A DNA stretch of 64,000 bases from positions 372,001 to 436,000 of the forward strand of contig NZ_WOFH01000003.1 of the NCBI RefSeq assembly GCF_009733595.1. The letters are read 5' to 3'. Positions 46,274 through 56,100 of the stretch are shown piece by piece. The notes beneath the pieces were generated by a model. It did not search any database. It worked only from the letters and a program-made list of their open reading frames with translations, and was not told where the DNA came from. Position 1 is the stretch's first letter. Each line of letters starts with the position of its first letter. Source of the stretch: Actinomadura litoris (GTDB lineage: Bacteria > Actinomycetota > Actinomycetes > Streptosporangiales > Streptosporangiaceae). The position numbers were made by a program, and so were the translations under genes.

Positions 46274-47209
46274 ATGTCCGAAAGCCGTGAATGGCGCCCC
46301 CTGGAGGTCCACGCGGACGCGGAGGGCCTGCCGTCCGGCGCGGACGGTGTGCTGGAGTACGTCCGGTCCGGGGACTTCGGCGACCTGCTGGTGAAGTCGA
46401 AGGCGGTCGTGTTCCGCGGCTTCGGGCTCGCCGAGGACACCCTTGAACCGGTGATGGACGAACTGCTGCCCGGCCGCCTCGCCTACCTGCACGGGACGTC
46501 CCCCCGAACCAAGGTGGGCGACAACGTCTACACCTCGACGGAGTACCCGCAGGAACTGACGATCTCGATGCACAACGAGCTGTCGTACGCGCACAGGTGG
46601 CCGTCGCGGCTCATGTTCTGCTGCACGACCACGCCCGGCAGCGGCGGCGCCACGCCCGTGGTCGACGGCGTCCGCTGGCTCGGGTCGCTGGACGCCGAGG
46701 TCCGCGACGCGTTCGCGGGCGGCGTCCGCTACACCCAGAACCTGCACGACGGCCTCGGCCTCGGGCTGAGCTGGAAGACCACCTTCGAGACCGAGAGCCG
46801 CGAGGAGGTGGAGAAGTTCCTCGCCGACACCGAGGCGGAGTGGGAGTGGCGGTCCGACGGAACGCTGCGGATCGTCCAGCACCGCCCGGCCACGATCCGC
46901 CACCCCGTGACCGGCGACGAGGTCTGGTTCAACCAGGCCGACCAGTTCCACCCCGCCGCGCTCGGCGACGAGACCGCCGCCGAGCTGGCCGAGATCCTCC
47001 CGCCGGAGGAGCTGCCCCAGTCGGTCACCTACGCCGACGGGACCCCGATCCCCGCGGAGCACGTGATCCACGTCCGGGACGTCGCGCTCGACGTCGCGGT
47101 CGACGTCGACTGGGTCGCCGGCGACCTCATGATCATCGACAACGTCGCCGTGGGCCACGGTCGCCGCCCGTTCACCGGGGACCGGCGGGTGCTGGTCGCC
47201 ATGTCCTGA
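46274..47209 (+). CDS. TauD/SyrP-like Fe(II)/2-oxoglutarate oxygenase; candidate Asp beta-hydroxylase
   Basis: A 311-residue oxygenase of the TauD/TfdA/clavaminate-synthase superfamily. The iron-binding triad reads H100-x-E102 (MHNELSY) and H295 (VGHGRRPF), with Arg304/305 as the probable 2-oxoglutarate anchor; a Glu in place of the usual Asp is typical of the SyrP and clavaminate-synthase branch. SyrP-type enzymes hydroxylate the beta carbon of Asp while it is tethered to an NRPS carrier, so the Asp and Asp-like modules of subunit 3 are the obvious targets. ATG 46274 is chosen because GGAGG (46261-46265) lies eight bases upstream; the ATG at 46259 overlaps that site and is unlikely. The gene follows the hydrolase after 41 bases. 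Confidence 0.87.
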   Translation: MSESREWRPLEVHADAEGLPSGADGVLEYVRSGDFGDLLVKSKAVVFRGFGLAEDTLEPVMDELLPGRLAYLHGTSPRTKVGDNVYTSTEYPQELTISMHNELSYAHRWPSRLMFCCTTTPGSGGATPVVDGVRWLGSLDAEVRDAFAGGVRYTQNLHDGLGLGLSWKTTFETESREEVEKFLADTEAEWEWRSDGTLRIVQHRPATIRHPVTGDEVWFNQADQFHPAALGDETAAELAEILPPEELPQSVTYADGTPIPAEHVIHVRDVALDVAVDVDWVAGDLMIIDNVAVGHGRRPFTGDRRVLVAMS

Positions 47210-47236
47210 CCCACGCCCATCTCGCGGGAGACCTCC

Positions 47237-48280
47237 ATGGACCTCAGCCTGTTCTACTTCGCCAACGACAGCACCGCCGCGAGCGGCGGAGGGCGCTACG
47301 ACCTCCTGATGGAGGGCGCGCGCTACGCCGACGTGCACGGCTTCTCGGCCGTGTGGACGCCCGAGCGGCACTTCCACCCGTTCGGCGGCTCCTACCCGAA
47401 CCCCTCGGTGCTCGGCGCCGCCGTGGCCGCCATCACCGAGAACGTCGCGATCCGCGCGGGCAGCGTCGTCTCGCCGCTGCACCACCCGCTGCGCATCGCC
47501 GAGGAGTGGTCGGTCGTCGACAACCTCTCCAACGGCCGCGTGGGCCTCGCCTTCGCCTCCGGCTGGAACGCGGTCGACTTCGCGCTCGCGCCCGGCGCGT
47601 ACGAGGGGCGGCGGCAGACCGTCGTCGACTCCGTCCACACCGTCCGGAAGCTGTGGCGCGGCGAGAGCCTGGCCGCGACCGACGGGCGCGGCCGCGACAT
47701 CGAGGTCCGCGCCTACCCGCCGCCCGTCCAGGACGAGCTGCCCGTCTGGGTGACGGCCGCGCGCGGCATCGACACCTTCCGCGCCGCCGCCAAGCTCAAG
47801 GCCGGGGTGCTCACCCACGTGCTCGGGCAGACCCCCGCCGAGCTGGCGGCGAAGATCGCCGAGTACCGCCGGGTCGCCGCCGCCGAGCACGACGGCTGGC
47901 AGGGGCACGTCGTGCTGATGCTGCACACCCTGCTCGGGGACGACCTGGAGCAGGTCAGGCGGCATGTCGACGCGCCGTTCCGCGCCTACCTCAAGAGCTC
48001 CCTGCACCTGTTCGCCTCCTCGCTGGTCGGCGGCGAGATCGACGTGTCCACGATGAACGCCGACGACGTCGACTTCCTCATCGAGAAGGCCTTCGAGCGC
48101 TACTTCCCGACCGGCGGCCTGTTCGGCACCATCGAGCAGGCCGTCGAGGTCGTCGAGATGGCCGCCGGGATCGGCGTGGACGAGCTGGCCTGCCTGATCG
48201 ACTTCGGCGTGGACGGCCTCGCCGCCCTCGCCGGCCTCGAACACCTCGGCAAGCTCCATTCGGTGCTGCCCCGGGGATGA
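47237..48280 (+). CDS. Luciferase-like flavin-dependent monooxygenase (NRPS-associated LLM family)
   Basis: A 347-residue TIM-barrel flavoprotein with the family hallmarks: an N-terminal LSLFYFAND strand, TPERHFHPFGGSYPNPSVL around residues 51-69, GSVVSPLHHPLRIAEEWSVVDN and the phosphate-binding FASGWN segment. This is the MupA/TIGR04020-type subfamily often found next to or fused into NRPS/PKS lines, where members oxidise carrier-bound substrates using FMNH2 and O2. A flavin reductase encoded two genes downstream would supply reduced flavin. GGGAG lies a few bases before the ATG. The reaction here is not predictable; C- or N-hydroxylation of a residue are options. Confidence 0.9.
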   Translation: MDLSLFYFANDSTAASGGGRYDLLMEGARYADVHGFSAVWTPERHFHPFGGSYPNPSVLGAAVAAITENVAIRAGSVVSPLHHPLRIAEEWSVVDNLSNGRVGLAFASGWNAVDFALAPGAYEGRRQTVVDSVHTVRKLWRGESLAATDGRGRDIEVRAYPPPVQDELPVWVTAARGIDTFRAAAKLKAGVLTHVLGQTPAELAAKIAEYRRVAAAEHDGWQGHVVLMLHTLLGDDLEQVRRHVDAPFRAYLKSSLHLFASSLVGGEIDVSTMNADDVDFLIEKAFERYFPTGGLFGTIEQAVEVVEMAAGIGVDELACLIDFGVDGLAALAGLEHLGKLHSVLPRG

Positions 48281-50046
48281 GCAGGGACAGCACCCGAGGT
48301 GCCCGCCGCCGCACCCGCGCAACCCGCGGGAGCGGCGGCGGCGACGGGCTCCGCCCGCTCCGGAAGAACAGGGACTACCGCCTCCTGTGGAGCGGGGCCT
48401 GGGTGTCGTTCCTCGGCTCCCGGGTCGCCCAGGTCACCTATCCGCTGCTGGTCCTGTGGGCCACCGGCAGCGCCGCCTACGCGGGGATCATCGCGTTCGC
48501 CGCGTCCGCCCCGAACCTCGTGTTCCAGCTCCCCGCCGGGGCGCTCGTCGACCGCTGGGACCGCAAGCGCGTCATGATCGTGTGCGCGCTCGGGCGCTTC
48601 CTCGTGCTCGGCAGCGTCCCGCCCGTCCTGCTGGTCGGGAAGATCAACCTGATCCACCTGGTCGTGGTCGTCTTCGTGGACGGCTCGCTGACCATCTTCT
48701 ACACGCTGGCGGAGCGGGCCATCATCCGCCAGGTCGTGGACCGCCGCCAACTCCCCGACGCGCTCTCCCAGAACGAGGTCCGCAGCCGCGTCGCCGGCCT
48801 GGTCGGCGGGCCGCTCGGCACGTCCATCTTCGGCCTCGCCAAGGGCGTGCCGTTCATGGTCGCGACGCTCGCGCACCTGATCTCCGTCCTCGCCATCATG
48901 CGGATCCGCGCGAAGAAGCCGGAGAAGGCGCCCGCGAAGCCGCAACCGCAGCAGGCCGCACCGGCCGCCCCGGCCGCCCCCGCCGCGCCGGCCGCGCAGC
49001 AGAAGGCGCCGCAGAAGAAGCCGTCGCTGATGTCCGACATCCGCGAGGGCATCGTCTGGCTCTGGCGGCAGAAGACGCTGCGCATCGCGATCCTCCTCTA
49101 CTCGATCACCAGCGCGCTGTTCCCGTTCATCAGCCTCGGCGTCCCGGTCATCCTGGTCGTCGAGGAGGGGCGCGGCCCGGCCACCGTCGGCGCGGTCTCG
49201 GCGGTCAGCAGCATCGGCGGCATCATCGGGTCGGCCGCGACGAACTGGCTGATGAAGCGGTTCGGGATCCGGCCGCTGTTCATCGGCGTCCACGTGAGCT
49301 GGTTCCTGCTGATGGTCGCGATGGCGTTCGCCCGCACGCCGATGGCGATCGGCGCGGTGTTCGCCGGGCTCAACGTCGTCACCGCGCTGTTCGGCGTGGT
49401 CGGCGCCGTCTACCAGATGAAGGTCACCCCCGCCGACATGCAGGGCCGGGCGGGCGCCACCGTCGGCCTGCTCGTGCTCGGCGCGACCGCGCTCGGCTCC
49501 CTCGGCGCCGGGTTCGCGCTGGAGGGCCTCGGCTCGGTCCACACCATCTGGGCCGTCAGCGGCGTCATGCTGTTCCTGACCGTCATCGCGATCGTCAGCC
49601 CGGGGCTGCGCGCGGGCGCCAGGGACCCCGCCTTCACCGTCTACGCGGGACGGCACCGCCGCGAGGAGCGGGCCGAGGAGATGGACACCTACCTCACCCA
49701 GGCCCGGACGCTGCGCGTCCCGGTGTCGGCGGAGAGCCTCACGATCCCGCTGAAGCTCCCCAACCTCGGCGCCGCCCACCCGTTCGCGCCGCCGCCCTAC
49801 ATCCCCAACCAGCACGACCCGTCCGACCCCAACGCCACGCGCTGGGACATCCCCGTCATCAGGCCGCCGCAGCGGCCCGCCGAGGAGAAGCGCGTCGCGG
49901 GAGGCCCCGCCCCGCCCCCGGAGCGCCCGGAGTCCCCCGAGCCCGCGGACTCCGGGACCTACCGCGCCGACCCGGCCAAGACCACCACGCGGAGCGACAT
50001 CCCGCTGCCGCGGCGCCGTCCCCCCGGTGACATGGAGCGCACATGA
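48277..50046 (+). CDS. MFS exporter with Pro/Ala-rich central loop and long polar C-terminal tail
   Basis: A 589-residue major facilitator protein of the multidrug/Bcr-like export type. Its ATG overlaps the previous stop as ATGA, and its own stop overlaps the next start the same way, so the three genes are translationally coupled. After a basic N-terminus (RKNRDYRLLWSGAW) come the first membrane helices and the A-motif-like loop GALVDRWDRKRVM. The central cytoplasmic loop holds a low-complexity Ala/Pro/Gln/Lys stretch, with four repeated AAPAAP-type units near residues 225-245. The second helical bundle ends in ...IVSPGLRAG, then roughly 125 residues of charged, Pro-rich, probably disordered tail follow, well beyond the usual ~420-residue MFS length. 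Cytoplasmic membrane; probably exports the peptide and may give self-resistance. Confidence 0.92.
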   Translation: MSRDSTRGARRRTRATRGSGGGDGLRPLRKNRDYRLLWSGAWVSFLGSRVAQVTYPLLVLWATGSAAYAGIIAFAASAPNLVFQLPAGALVDRWDRKRVMIVCALGRFLVLGSVPPVLLVGKINLIHLVVVVFVDGSLTIFYTLAERAIIRQVVDRRQLPDALSQNEVRSRVAGLVGGPLGTSIFGLAKGVPFMVATLAHLISVLAIMRIRAKKPEKAPAKPQPQQAAPAAPAAPAAPAAQQKAPQKKPSLMSDIREGIVWLWRQKTLRIAILLYSITSALFPFISLGVPVILVVEEGRGPATVGAVSAVSSIGGIIGSAATNWLMKRFGIRPLFIGVHVSWFLLMVAMAFARTPMAIGAVFAGLNVVTALFGVVGAVYQMKVTPADMQGRAGATVGLLVLGATALGSLGAGFALEGLGSVHTIWAVSGVMLFLTVIAIVSPGLRAGARDPAFTVYAGRHRREERAEEMDTYLTQARTLRVPVSAESLTIPLKLPNLGAAHPFAPPPYIPNQHDPSDPNATRWDIPVIRPPQRPAEEKRVAGGPAPPPERPESPEPADSGTYRADPAKTTTRSDIPLPRRRPPGDMERT

Positions 50047-50552
50047 GCAACCTGACGACCCGGACGAGCGCCCCGGCCGACGAGTTCCGCGAGGTGATGT
50101 CGCACGTCGCCAGCGGCCTGGTCGTGATCGCGGGGCTGCGCGGCGGACGTCCCGCCGGGCTGACCGCCAGCAGCTTCTTCTCGGTCTCGATGCGGCCCCG
50201 CCTCGTCGGCTTCTGCGTCGCGACCGCGTCCCGCACCTGGCCCGGGCTCGCCGGGGACGGCGGCGCCCTGTGCGTCAGCCTGCTGGCGCGCGACCAGCGC
50301 TCGGTCGCGGACGCGATGGCCAGCCGCGACCCCGACAAGCACACCCGCGTCGAGTGGACGCCGTCCCCGGCGGGCCGCCCGGTCGCGGCCGGCGCCATCG
50401 CGGCGATCGACTGCGAGGTCGCCGCCGCCGTCCCCGCCGGGGACCACCTCATCGTGACCGCGCTGGTCGGCGCGATCACGCACTACGGCGAGCGGGAGCC
50501 GCTGCTCTACCACCGCCGCGGCTACCACGGCCTCGGCCCGAGGCTCCCCTAG
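50043..50552 (+). CDS. Flavin reductase domain protein (FMN-binding split barrel)
   Basis: A 169-residue protein of the HpaC/flavin reductase-like family: FREVMSHVASGLVVIAG at the start, the GLTASSFFSVSMRP loop that contacts the flavin, and HYGEREPLLYHRRGYHGL at the end. Such enzymes use NAD(P)H to make free FMNH2 for a partner monooxygenase. The only flavin monooxygenase in view is the luciferase-like protein encoded at 47237-48280, so the two probably form a two-component system split by the exporter gene. Its start overlaps the MFS stop (ATGA). It is the last gene before a strong terminator. Confidence 0.93.
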   Translation: MSNLTTRTSAPADEFREVMSHVASGLVVIAGLRGGRPAGLTASSFFSVSMRPRLVGFCVATASRTWPGLAGDGGALCVSLLARDQRSVADAMASRDPDKHTRVEWTPSPAGRPVAAGAIAAIDCEVAAAVPAGDHLIVTALVGAITHYGEREPLLYHRRGYHGLGPRLP

Positions 50553-50571
50553 GAGGACGGGCCCGGAAAGT

Positions 50572-50611
50572 GAGGAACCGGTCAGGGGCCCGAGCCCCTG
50601 ACCGGTTCCTC
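50572..50611. terminator. Strong bidirectional intrinsic-type terminator
   Basis: A perfect 18-bp inverted repeat (arms 50572-50589 and 50594-50611) with a four-base CCGA loop. It sits between the convergent flavin-reductase gene (+) and SARP gene (-) and is perfectly symmetric, so it can serve both. No T-tract follows on either side, as is usual in high-GC actinomycetes. It marks the 3' end of the NRPS/tailoring transcription unit. Confidence 0.9.
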
Positions 50612-50641
50612 GCGGCGGAGAGGCGCCGCTTGGGGTGGGTC

Positions 50642-52498
50642 CTAGCAGACGGCCGTCAGGCGGACGTCGGCGATGTCGGGCAGCGGCGGGCAGGGGCGCA
50701 GCGACCCGACGCCGCTGACCGCGCGCTCCCGCCCGAACTCCCGGTACAGCTCGTGGAACCGGTAGCGCGGCATGCCCGATATCGGGCAGATGCCGACCTG
50801 GAGCATCCAGGCGTCCACGAGCGACTCCACGATCTCCTCGGCGGCGTCCTCCGGGACGTCCAGGACGAGCGCGGCCGTCCGGGCGGAGAACTCCTCGGCG
50901 TCGAGCAGGCTCAGCAGCGCGAACGCCTCCCGCGCCGGCTCTTCCAGGTCGTCGTAGTCGGCCTGGATGCGGGCGCGCAGGTCCATCCGGCCGTAGCGCA
51001 GTTCGTCGAGCCTGCTGCCGGACGCGGCGATCCGCTGCGCGACCATCGCGAGGCTCCAGTGCGGCTTCGCGCACAGCCGGGAGCCGAGGATCCGCAGCGC
51101 CAGCGGGTGCGCGCCGCACAGGTCGACGAGCCTGCGGGCGCTCTCGGGGTCGCGCCCCACCCGCTCCTCGCCGACGATCCGGCTCAGCATCGCCACGCCG
51201 CCCTCGGCGCCGAGCGTGTCCAGCCGGATCGTCCGGACGGAGGCGTGGGTGGCGAGGTCCCGCCGGGTGGTGACGATCGTCCGGCACTCCTGGCCGCTCG
51301 GCAGCAGCGGCGTCACCTGCATCTCGTCGACGGCGTTGTCGAGCACGACGAGCACCCGGCGGTCGGCGACGAGGCTCCGGAACAGCTGCACCCGCTCGGC
51401 GAGCCCCTCCGGGATCTCCTGGTCGGACATGCCGAGCGCGCGCAGGAACGACAGCAGCACCGCCGCCGGGGGGACGATCCGCCCCTCCGCCGTGACGAGG
51501 TCGCCGTAGAGCTGCCCGTCGGGGAACTGGTCCTGCGCGGCGTAGGCGGCGCGGACGGCGAGGGCCGTCTTGCCCGACCCCGCCATCCCGGTGATCTGGA
51601 ACGTGGCGGGGGCGGAGTTGTCGCGCGAGGTCAGCAGGTCGAGGAGGCCGTTCAGGACCTCCGTACGCCCGGCGAAGTCGACGGCGTTGGGCGGCAGCAG
51701 CCGCGGCCGGGCGGGCCCGCGCCGCCCGCCGACCCGCGCCGGCTCGCCGCCCGGGACGTGCTTGAGCGAGGCGTCGCTGGTCAGGATCGCCTGGTGGATG
51801 TCCATCAGGGCGGCGCCCGGGTCGATGCCGTACTCCTCGGCGAGCATCCGCCGGCCCTCCTGGAAGACGGCCAGCGCGTCGGTCTGCCTGCTGCTCCGGT
51901 ACAGCGCGATCATGAGCTGGCCGCGGAACCGCTCGCGCAGCGGGTACTCCGACACCAGCCCGGTCAGTTCGGAGATCAGCCGAAGGTGGTCGCCGAGCGC
52001 GAGGTCGGCGTCGATGCGGTGCTCCAGCACGGCCATCCGGGCCTCGTCGAGCCGGGGCAGCTCGGTCTCGGCGAGGAACTCGGTCACGTTGGCGAGGGCG
52101 GGCCCGCGCCACAGCGACAGCGCCTCCCGGAACCGGATGCTCGCCTCCCGGTAACGCGTCTTACCAAGATCCTCGACGCCCGCCTCCGACAGCCGGAGAA
52201 AGCGCTCGTGGTCGAGTTCGGAATGGCCGATCCGCATCATGTAGCCGGGCGGCTTGCGGGCGATGCTCACCTCCGACCCCAGATACTTGCGGAGTCGGGA
52301 CACGTAGGTGTAGATCTGCGCGCTGGACGTCGCCGGAGGGTTCTCCCCCCACAGCAGCGCGCTCAGCCTGTCGTCCGGAAGAATGCCCTCCCGCGCGAGG
52401 AGCAGGGAGGCGAGGACGGTCTTCTGCTTGGCACCGTCCAACGCGATGAGGCGCCCATCGCGGCGAGCTTCGATGGAGCCGAGAATGCGAAATTCCAC
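50642..52498 (-). CDS. SARP-family transcriptional activator with NB-ARC domain
   Basis: A 618-residue regulator of the AfsR/DnrI/RedD type. The N-terminal winged-helix domain (VEFRILGSIEARRDGRLIALDGAKQKTVL region) and bacterial transcriptional activator domain fill about residues 1-250. An NB-ARC ATPase follows, with P-loop GMAGSGKTAL near residue 305 and VLVVLDNA as Walker B. There is no C-terminal TPR region, so it is shorter than AfsR. The GTG start at 52498 is chosen because the homologous domain begins there and GGGGGA lies six bases upstream; the frame stays open 69 codons further 5' but that part is low-complexity. SARPs bind direct repeats near promoters of biosynthetic genes and activate them, so it is the likely pathway-specific activator of the adjacent NRPS operon. 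Confidence 0.92.
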   Translation of the reverse strand: MEFRILGSIEARRDGRLIALDGAKQKTVLASLLLAREGILPDDRLSALLWGENPPATSSAQIYTYVSRLRKYLGSEVSIARKPPGYMMRIGHSELDHERFLRLSEAGVEDLGKTRYREASIRFREALSLWRGPALANVTEFLAETELPRLDEARMAVLEHRIDADLALGDHLRLISELTGLVSEYPLRERFRGQLMIALYRSSRQTDALAVFQEGRRMLAEEYGIDPGAALMDIHQAILTSDASLKHVPGGEPARVGGRRGPARPRLLPPNAVDFAGRTEVLNGLLDLLTSRDNSAPATFQITGMAGSGKTALAVRAAYAAQDQFPDGQLYGDLVTAEGRIVPPAAVLLSFLRALGMSDQEIPEGLAERVQLFRSLVADRRVLVVLDNAVDEMQVTPLLPSGQECRTIVTTRRDLATHASVRTIRLDTLGAEGGVAMLSRIVGEERVGRDPESARRLVDLCGAHPLALRILGSRLCAKPHWSLAMVAQRIAASGSRLDELRYGRMDLRARIQADYDDLEEPAREAFALLSLLDAEEFSARTAALVLDVPEDAAEEIVESLVDAWMLQVGICPISGMPRYRFHELYREFGRERAVSGVGSLRPCPPLPDIADVRLTAVC

Positions 52499-53171
52499 GC
52501 TGAATCCCCCAGTAGTAGTTCCTGTCGACGGAGGTGGGTCGGCGCCCGCGTCGCCCGCACACTGGGCGACGTCCGCGCGGACGCCTTCACTTCCGTCCAC
52601 CGGCGGCCGGCGTCCCCGCCCGGCCTCCGGCTCCGGTGCCCCCGGCCCGGTCGCCGCCGTCCGCGACGTCCTCGGCCGGGTCACCGCCTTCGGTGCCCCG
52701 TACACCGTGTCCTGCTCGCTTCACCCCTCGTCGCCGCGCCGAGGCATGCGTCGGGCCTCGGCTCTCTCGTGTTCTGTCTTGTGCTGCGTTCTGGTGACCA
52801 CTGCGTTTCAGTGACCACCGTGTTCCGGTGAGTAGTGTGTTCGAGCTGCGTTGTGTTTCGGTTGGAACCGTGTTTCAGACTGTGCTTACCTGCGCGGCCG
52901 CGGGGGAGCCGCAGTGCCTCCGGACGCGCGGGGGAGGGGCGGGCACGGCCGCCTCCCCCGGAGCCCTCGCCGGATCCCAGGCGACGTCAGGACGTTCCGA
53001 CCGGCGGCGCCCACCGGGACGACCCGGGGGCACGGCGGGGAACGGCGGCGCGTCGCGGGGAGCACGAAGGCGACTGCGCGGTGACGACTCTGGCGGAGGG
53101 CACACCCCAAGTGTCGCGGTCGTCCCTTACAGATCGCTTACCACCGGGACGCGCGGCGCGTCCGAACCCGG
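52499..53171. other. 673-bp non-coding gap between two SARP genes
   Basis: No convincing gene is seen. Several short frames exist on both strands but they have biased, repetitive composition and no ribosome-binding site or family resemblance. The gap must hold the promoter of the downstream minus-strand SARP gene. Its middle part (52771-52888) is less GC-rich and contains a tandem repeat array listed separately; the rest is very GC-rich with no structure I can interpret. Confidence 0.6.
52771..52888. repeat. Array of seven ~17-bp direct repeats (GTTYYRG-type)
   Basis: Seven consecutive units start with GTT at 52771, 52788, 52805, 52822, 52839, 52855 and 52872, giving a period of 17 bp with one 16-bp step. 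Most units read GTT(C/T)(T/C)(G/A)G and several end in (C/T)GT or TGC. Units two and three also share GTGACCAC. The array is GT-rich on the + strand, unlike its surroundings. It lies 273-390 bp upstream of the SARP start at 52498. Reiterated protein-binding sites are the leading idea; SARP sites usually repeat every 11 bp, so a different regulator is possible. Confidence 0.6.
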
Positions 53172-56100
53172 TCACACGCCGTCGAGCAGGGCTTTCACGT
53201 TCTCGGCGGCACCGGTGTCCTCCAGCCGCTCGAACATGCCGAGCGCCTCGCGCCACACCTTCCCGGCCGCGTCGTCCGCGCCGGTGCCCCGGTAGGCGTG
53301 GCCGAGCGCGGTCAGGGCGGCGGCGAGGAACGCCTGCCAGCCCCGCGCCCGCCACAGCCGCACCGACTCCTCCAGCGCGTCCACGGCCTCCGCGGGGCGG
53401 CCCGCGGCCAGCTCCAGCTCGCCGAGCACCTTCAGCGCGTCGGCGAGATGGTGGTTCATCCTGTACCGGCGGCTGATGGAGATGACCGTGCCGATGGCGG
53501 GACGCACCCGGGGGTCGTCCGTCGCCGCGTACAGCTTCCCGAGGTACAGCAGCGAGAACGCCTCGGCGTAGCGGTCCTGGAGGGCGTGGCAGAGGTCCAG
53601 CGAGCGCACGAGCAGGTCGTGGCCCTCGCCGACCCGTCCGGTGAGGCACTGCGCGACGCCGAGGAACTGCATCGCGGTCGCCTCGACCCGGGGGTTGCCG
53701 AGCAGCCGGGCCAGCTCCAGGCTGCGGGTCAGCTCGGCGGCGGCGGCCTCCGCGTTGCGCTCGCCGTAGGCGAGGCCCATCAGATGGTGGGCGCGGGCCT
53801 CGCCGCCGAGGTGGTCGGTCTCGCGGGCCAGCTCCAGCGCCCGCCGCGCCGACTCCATCGCCCGCGCGGGCTCGCCCATGGCCGCGAGGCCCCAGCCGCG
53901 CATGACCAGCGCGTCCGACATCCCGCGCCGCTCCCCGGCCGCCTCGAACAGCCGGAGCAGCTCGCCCGCGCCCTCGTAGAGGTTGACCATCGCCTCGCCC
54001 GGACGGTCGGCCGCGAGCCACGTCGTCACCTCGATCAGCCCGCGCGCCAGCACCGCCTCGCCGAGGACGTTGCCCGCCGCGCGGCAGACCCGCGTCGCGC
54101 GCTCGTGCATCAGCCGCCAGCCCGACGCCATGCCCTTGATGTCGAGGTACTTCTCCTGGGACGCGGCGAGGTCCCAGGCCAGCTCGTCCAGGCCGAGGTC
54201 GCATGCCTGGAGCACCCCGGCCGACAACGCGTCCCGCTCGGCGTCGAACCAGGCCATCGGGTCGGCCAGCAGCCGCTCGGCGGCCGCGGCGGGCAGCGGC
54301 ACCCGCGTCGCCGTCCCGTGGATCAGCGCGTAGCAGGGGCCGGGCACGCGCTCGGCGGCGCGCTCGGTCAGCCACAGCCAGCCCCCGAGCGCGCGCCGGA
54401 CGGCCGCCGCGCGGGTGTCGCCGTCCTCCTCGCCCGCGGCCAGCTCGCGCGCGTAGAGCCGCACGAGGTCGTGGTAGCGGAAGCGCGGCGCGCCGGTCGC
54501 GTCGATGTCCGCGACCGTGAGCAGCTGCGCGTCGACCAGCGCCTCCAGATGGTCGCGGCCGGTCTCGAACGGCACCTCCAGCACCGCCGCCGCGACCCAG
54601 TCGGCGAAGTCGGGGGCGTCCAGCAGCGCCAGCAGCCGGAACAGCCGCCGCGTCGCGGCGGGCAGCCGCGCGTAGCTCAGCTCGAAGCACGCCCGCACCG
54701 CGAGGTCGCCGGTGCTCAGCTCGTCGAGCCTGCGGCGCTCGTCGCGCAGCGCGGAGGCGAGCTGCTCCAACCGCCAGTGCCGCCGCCCCGACAGCCGCGC
54801 GCCCGCGATCCGCACGGCGAGCGGCGTGTAGGCGCACAGCCGCACGATCTCGGCGGCCGCCTCGGGCTCGGCGGCGAGCCGGGCGGGCCCGATGATCCGG
54901 CCGAGCAGCCGCACCGCCTGCTCGGAGGAGAAGGCGTCCAGGTCGGCGGACGCGGCGCCGTCCAGCCCCGTCAGCGGGACCCGGCTGGTCACGATGGCCG
55001 CCGAGCCGCTGGAGCTCGGCAGCAGCGGCCGCACGTCCCGCTCCGACAGCGCGTCGTCGAGCACGACCAGCACGCGGCGGCTCGCGAGCAGGCTGCGGTA
55101 CAGCGCCTCGCGGTGCTCCTCGGACGGCGGGATGTCGCGCCCCGCCATGCCGAGCGCCCGCAGGAAGCCCTCCAGGACGCGGCCGACGCAGGCGTGCCCC
55201 CCGTCGGGCGTGCGCATCCTCGCGTACAGGGTGCCGTCGGGGAACGTCGCGGACTGCGCCTGCGCGACGTGCAGCGCGAGCGTCGACTTGCCGACCCCGC
55301 CCATCCCGGTGATGACCGTCACCGACGGCGTGCGGCGGCGGGCGAGCGCCTGCGACAGCGCCCGCACCTGCTCCTCGCGGCCGACGAAGTCGGGCACCGG
55401 CGGCGGCAGCTGCGCCGGGACCGGTACCGTGGGCGCGCGCTCGTCGTCGGCGGGCTCGCGCGGGCGCGGCGCCTCGGCGGTCCGCCCGTCGCGGCTCAGC
55501 GCCGACAGGTACACCCGGTGGACGCGCTCGCCCGGCTCAACGCCCAGCTCCTCCACGACCCGGTCGCGGAAGACCCCGTAGCGGCTGAGCGCCTCGGCGG
55601 CCCGCCCGTCGTGGGTCAGCAGCTCCAGCAGCCGTCCGGCGAGGCCCTCGTGCAGGGGATACGCCTCGGCCAGCGCGGTGAGCCGTCCGATCGCGGTGCC
55701 GGGACGCCCCGCCGCGAGCGCGAGCCCCGCCAGCTCCATCGCCGCCGACTGCACCTCGTCGTCCACCGACCGGAACAGCGGGTCGGCGAGGTCGGCGGCG
55801 GCGAGGTCGGCCAGCACGGGCCCGCGCCAGGGCGCGAGCGCCGACTCCAGCGACCGGAGCCGTTCGAGCACCTGCCGCGCCTTGGTCGCCCGCCGCACCG
55901 ACGTCCGGAAGCGGCCGAGGTCGACCGCGCCCTCGGGCAGCCGCAGGTGGTAGCCGACGCCGTCGTTGGTCAGCGTCCAGGTGGACTCGGTGGACGGCCC
56001 GAACCGGCCGAGCCAGCGCCGCAGCCGGGAGACCGCCACCTGGACCGCTCCCGGGCCGACGCGCTCCGCGCGGTCGTCCCAGACCAGGTCCATCAGCCGG

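Noticed and set aside
46597..48276. Longer 5' extension of the MFS exporter
   Set aside because: The open frame covers two real genes in other frames and is low-complexity; ATG 48277 overlaps the preceding stop and starts a normal MFS N-terminus.
52771..52888. CRISPR array
   Set aside because: The units are only 17 bp, contiguous, without unique spacers, and no cas genes are present.
52828..53476. Plus-strand frames in and beyond the SARP intergenic gap
   Set aside because: Strongly biased Arg/Pro/Gly translations, running into the antisense of the AfsR-like gene; no start signals.
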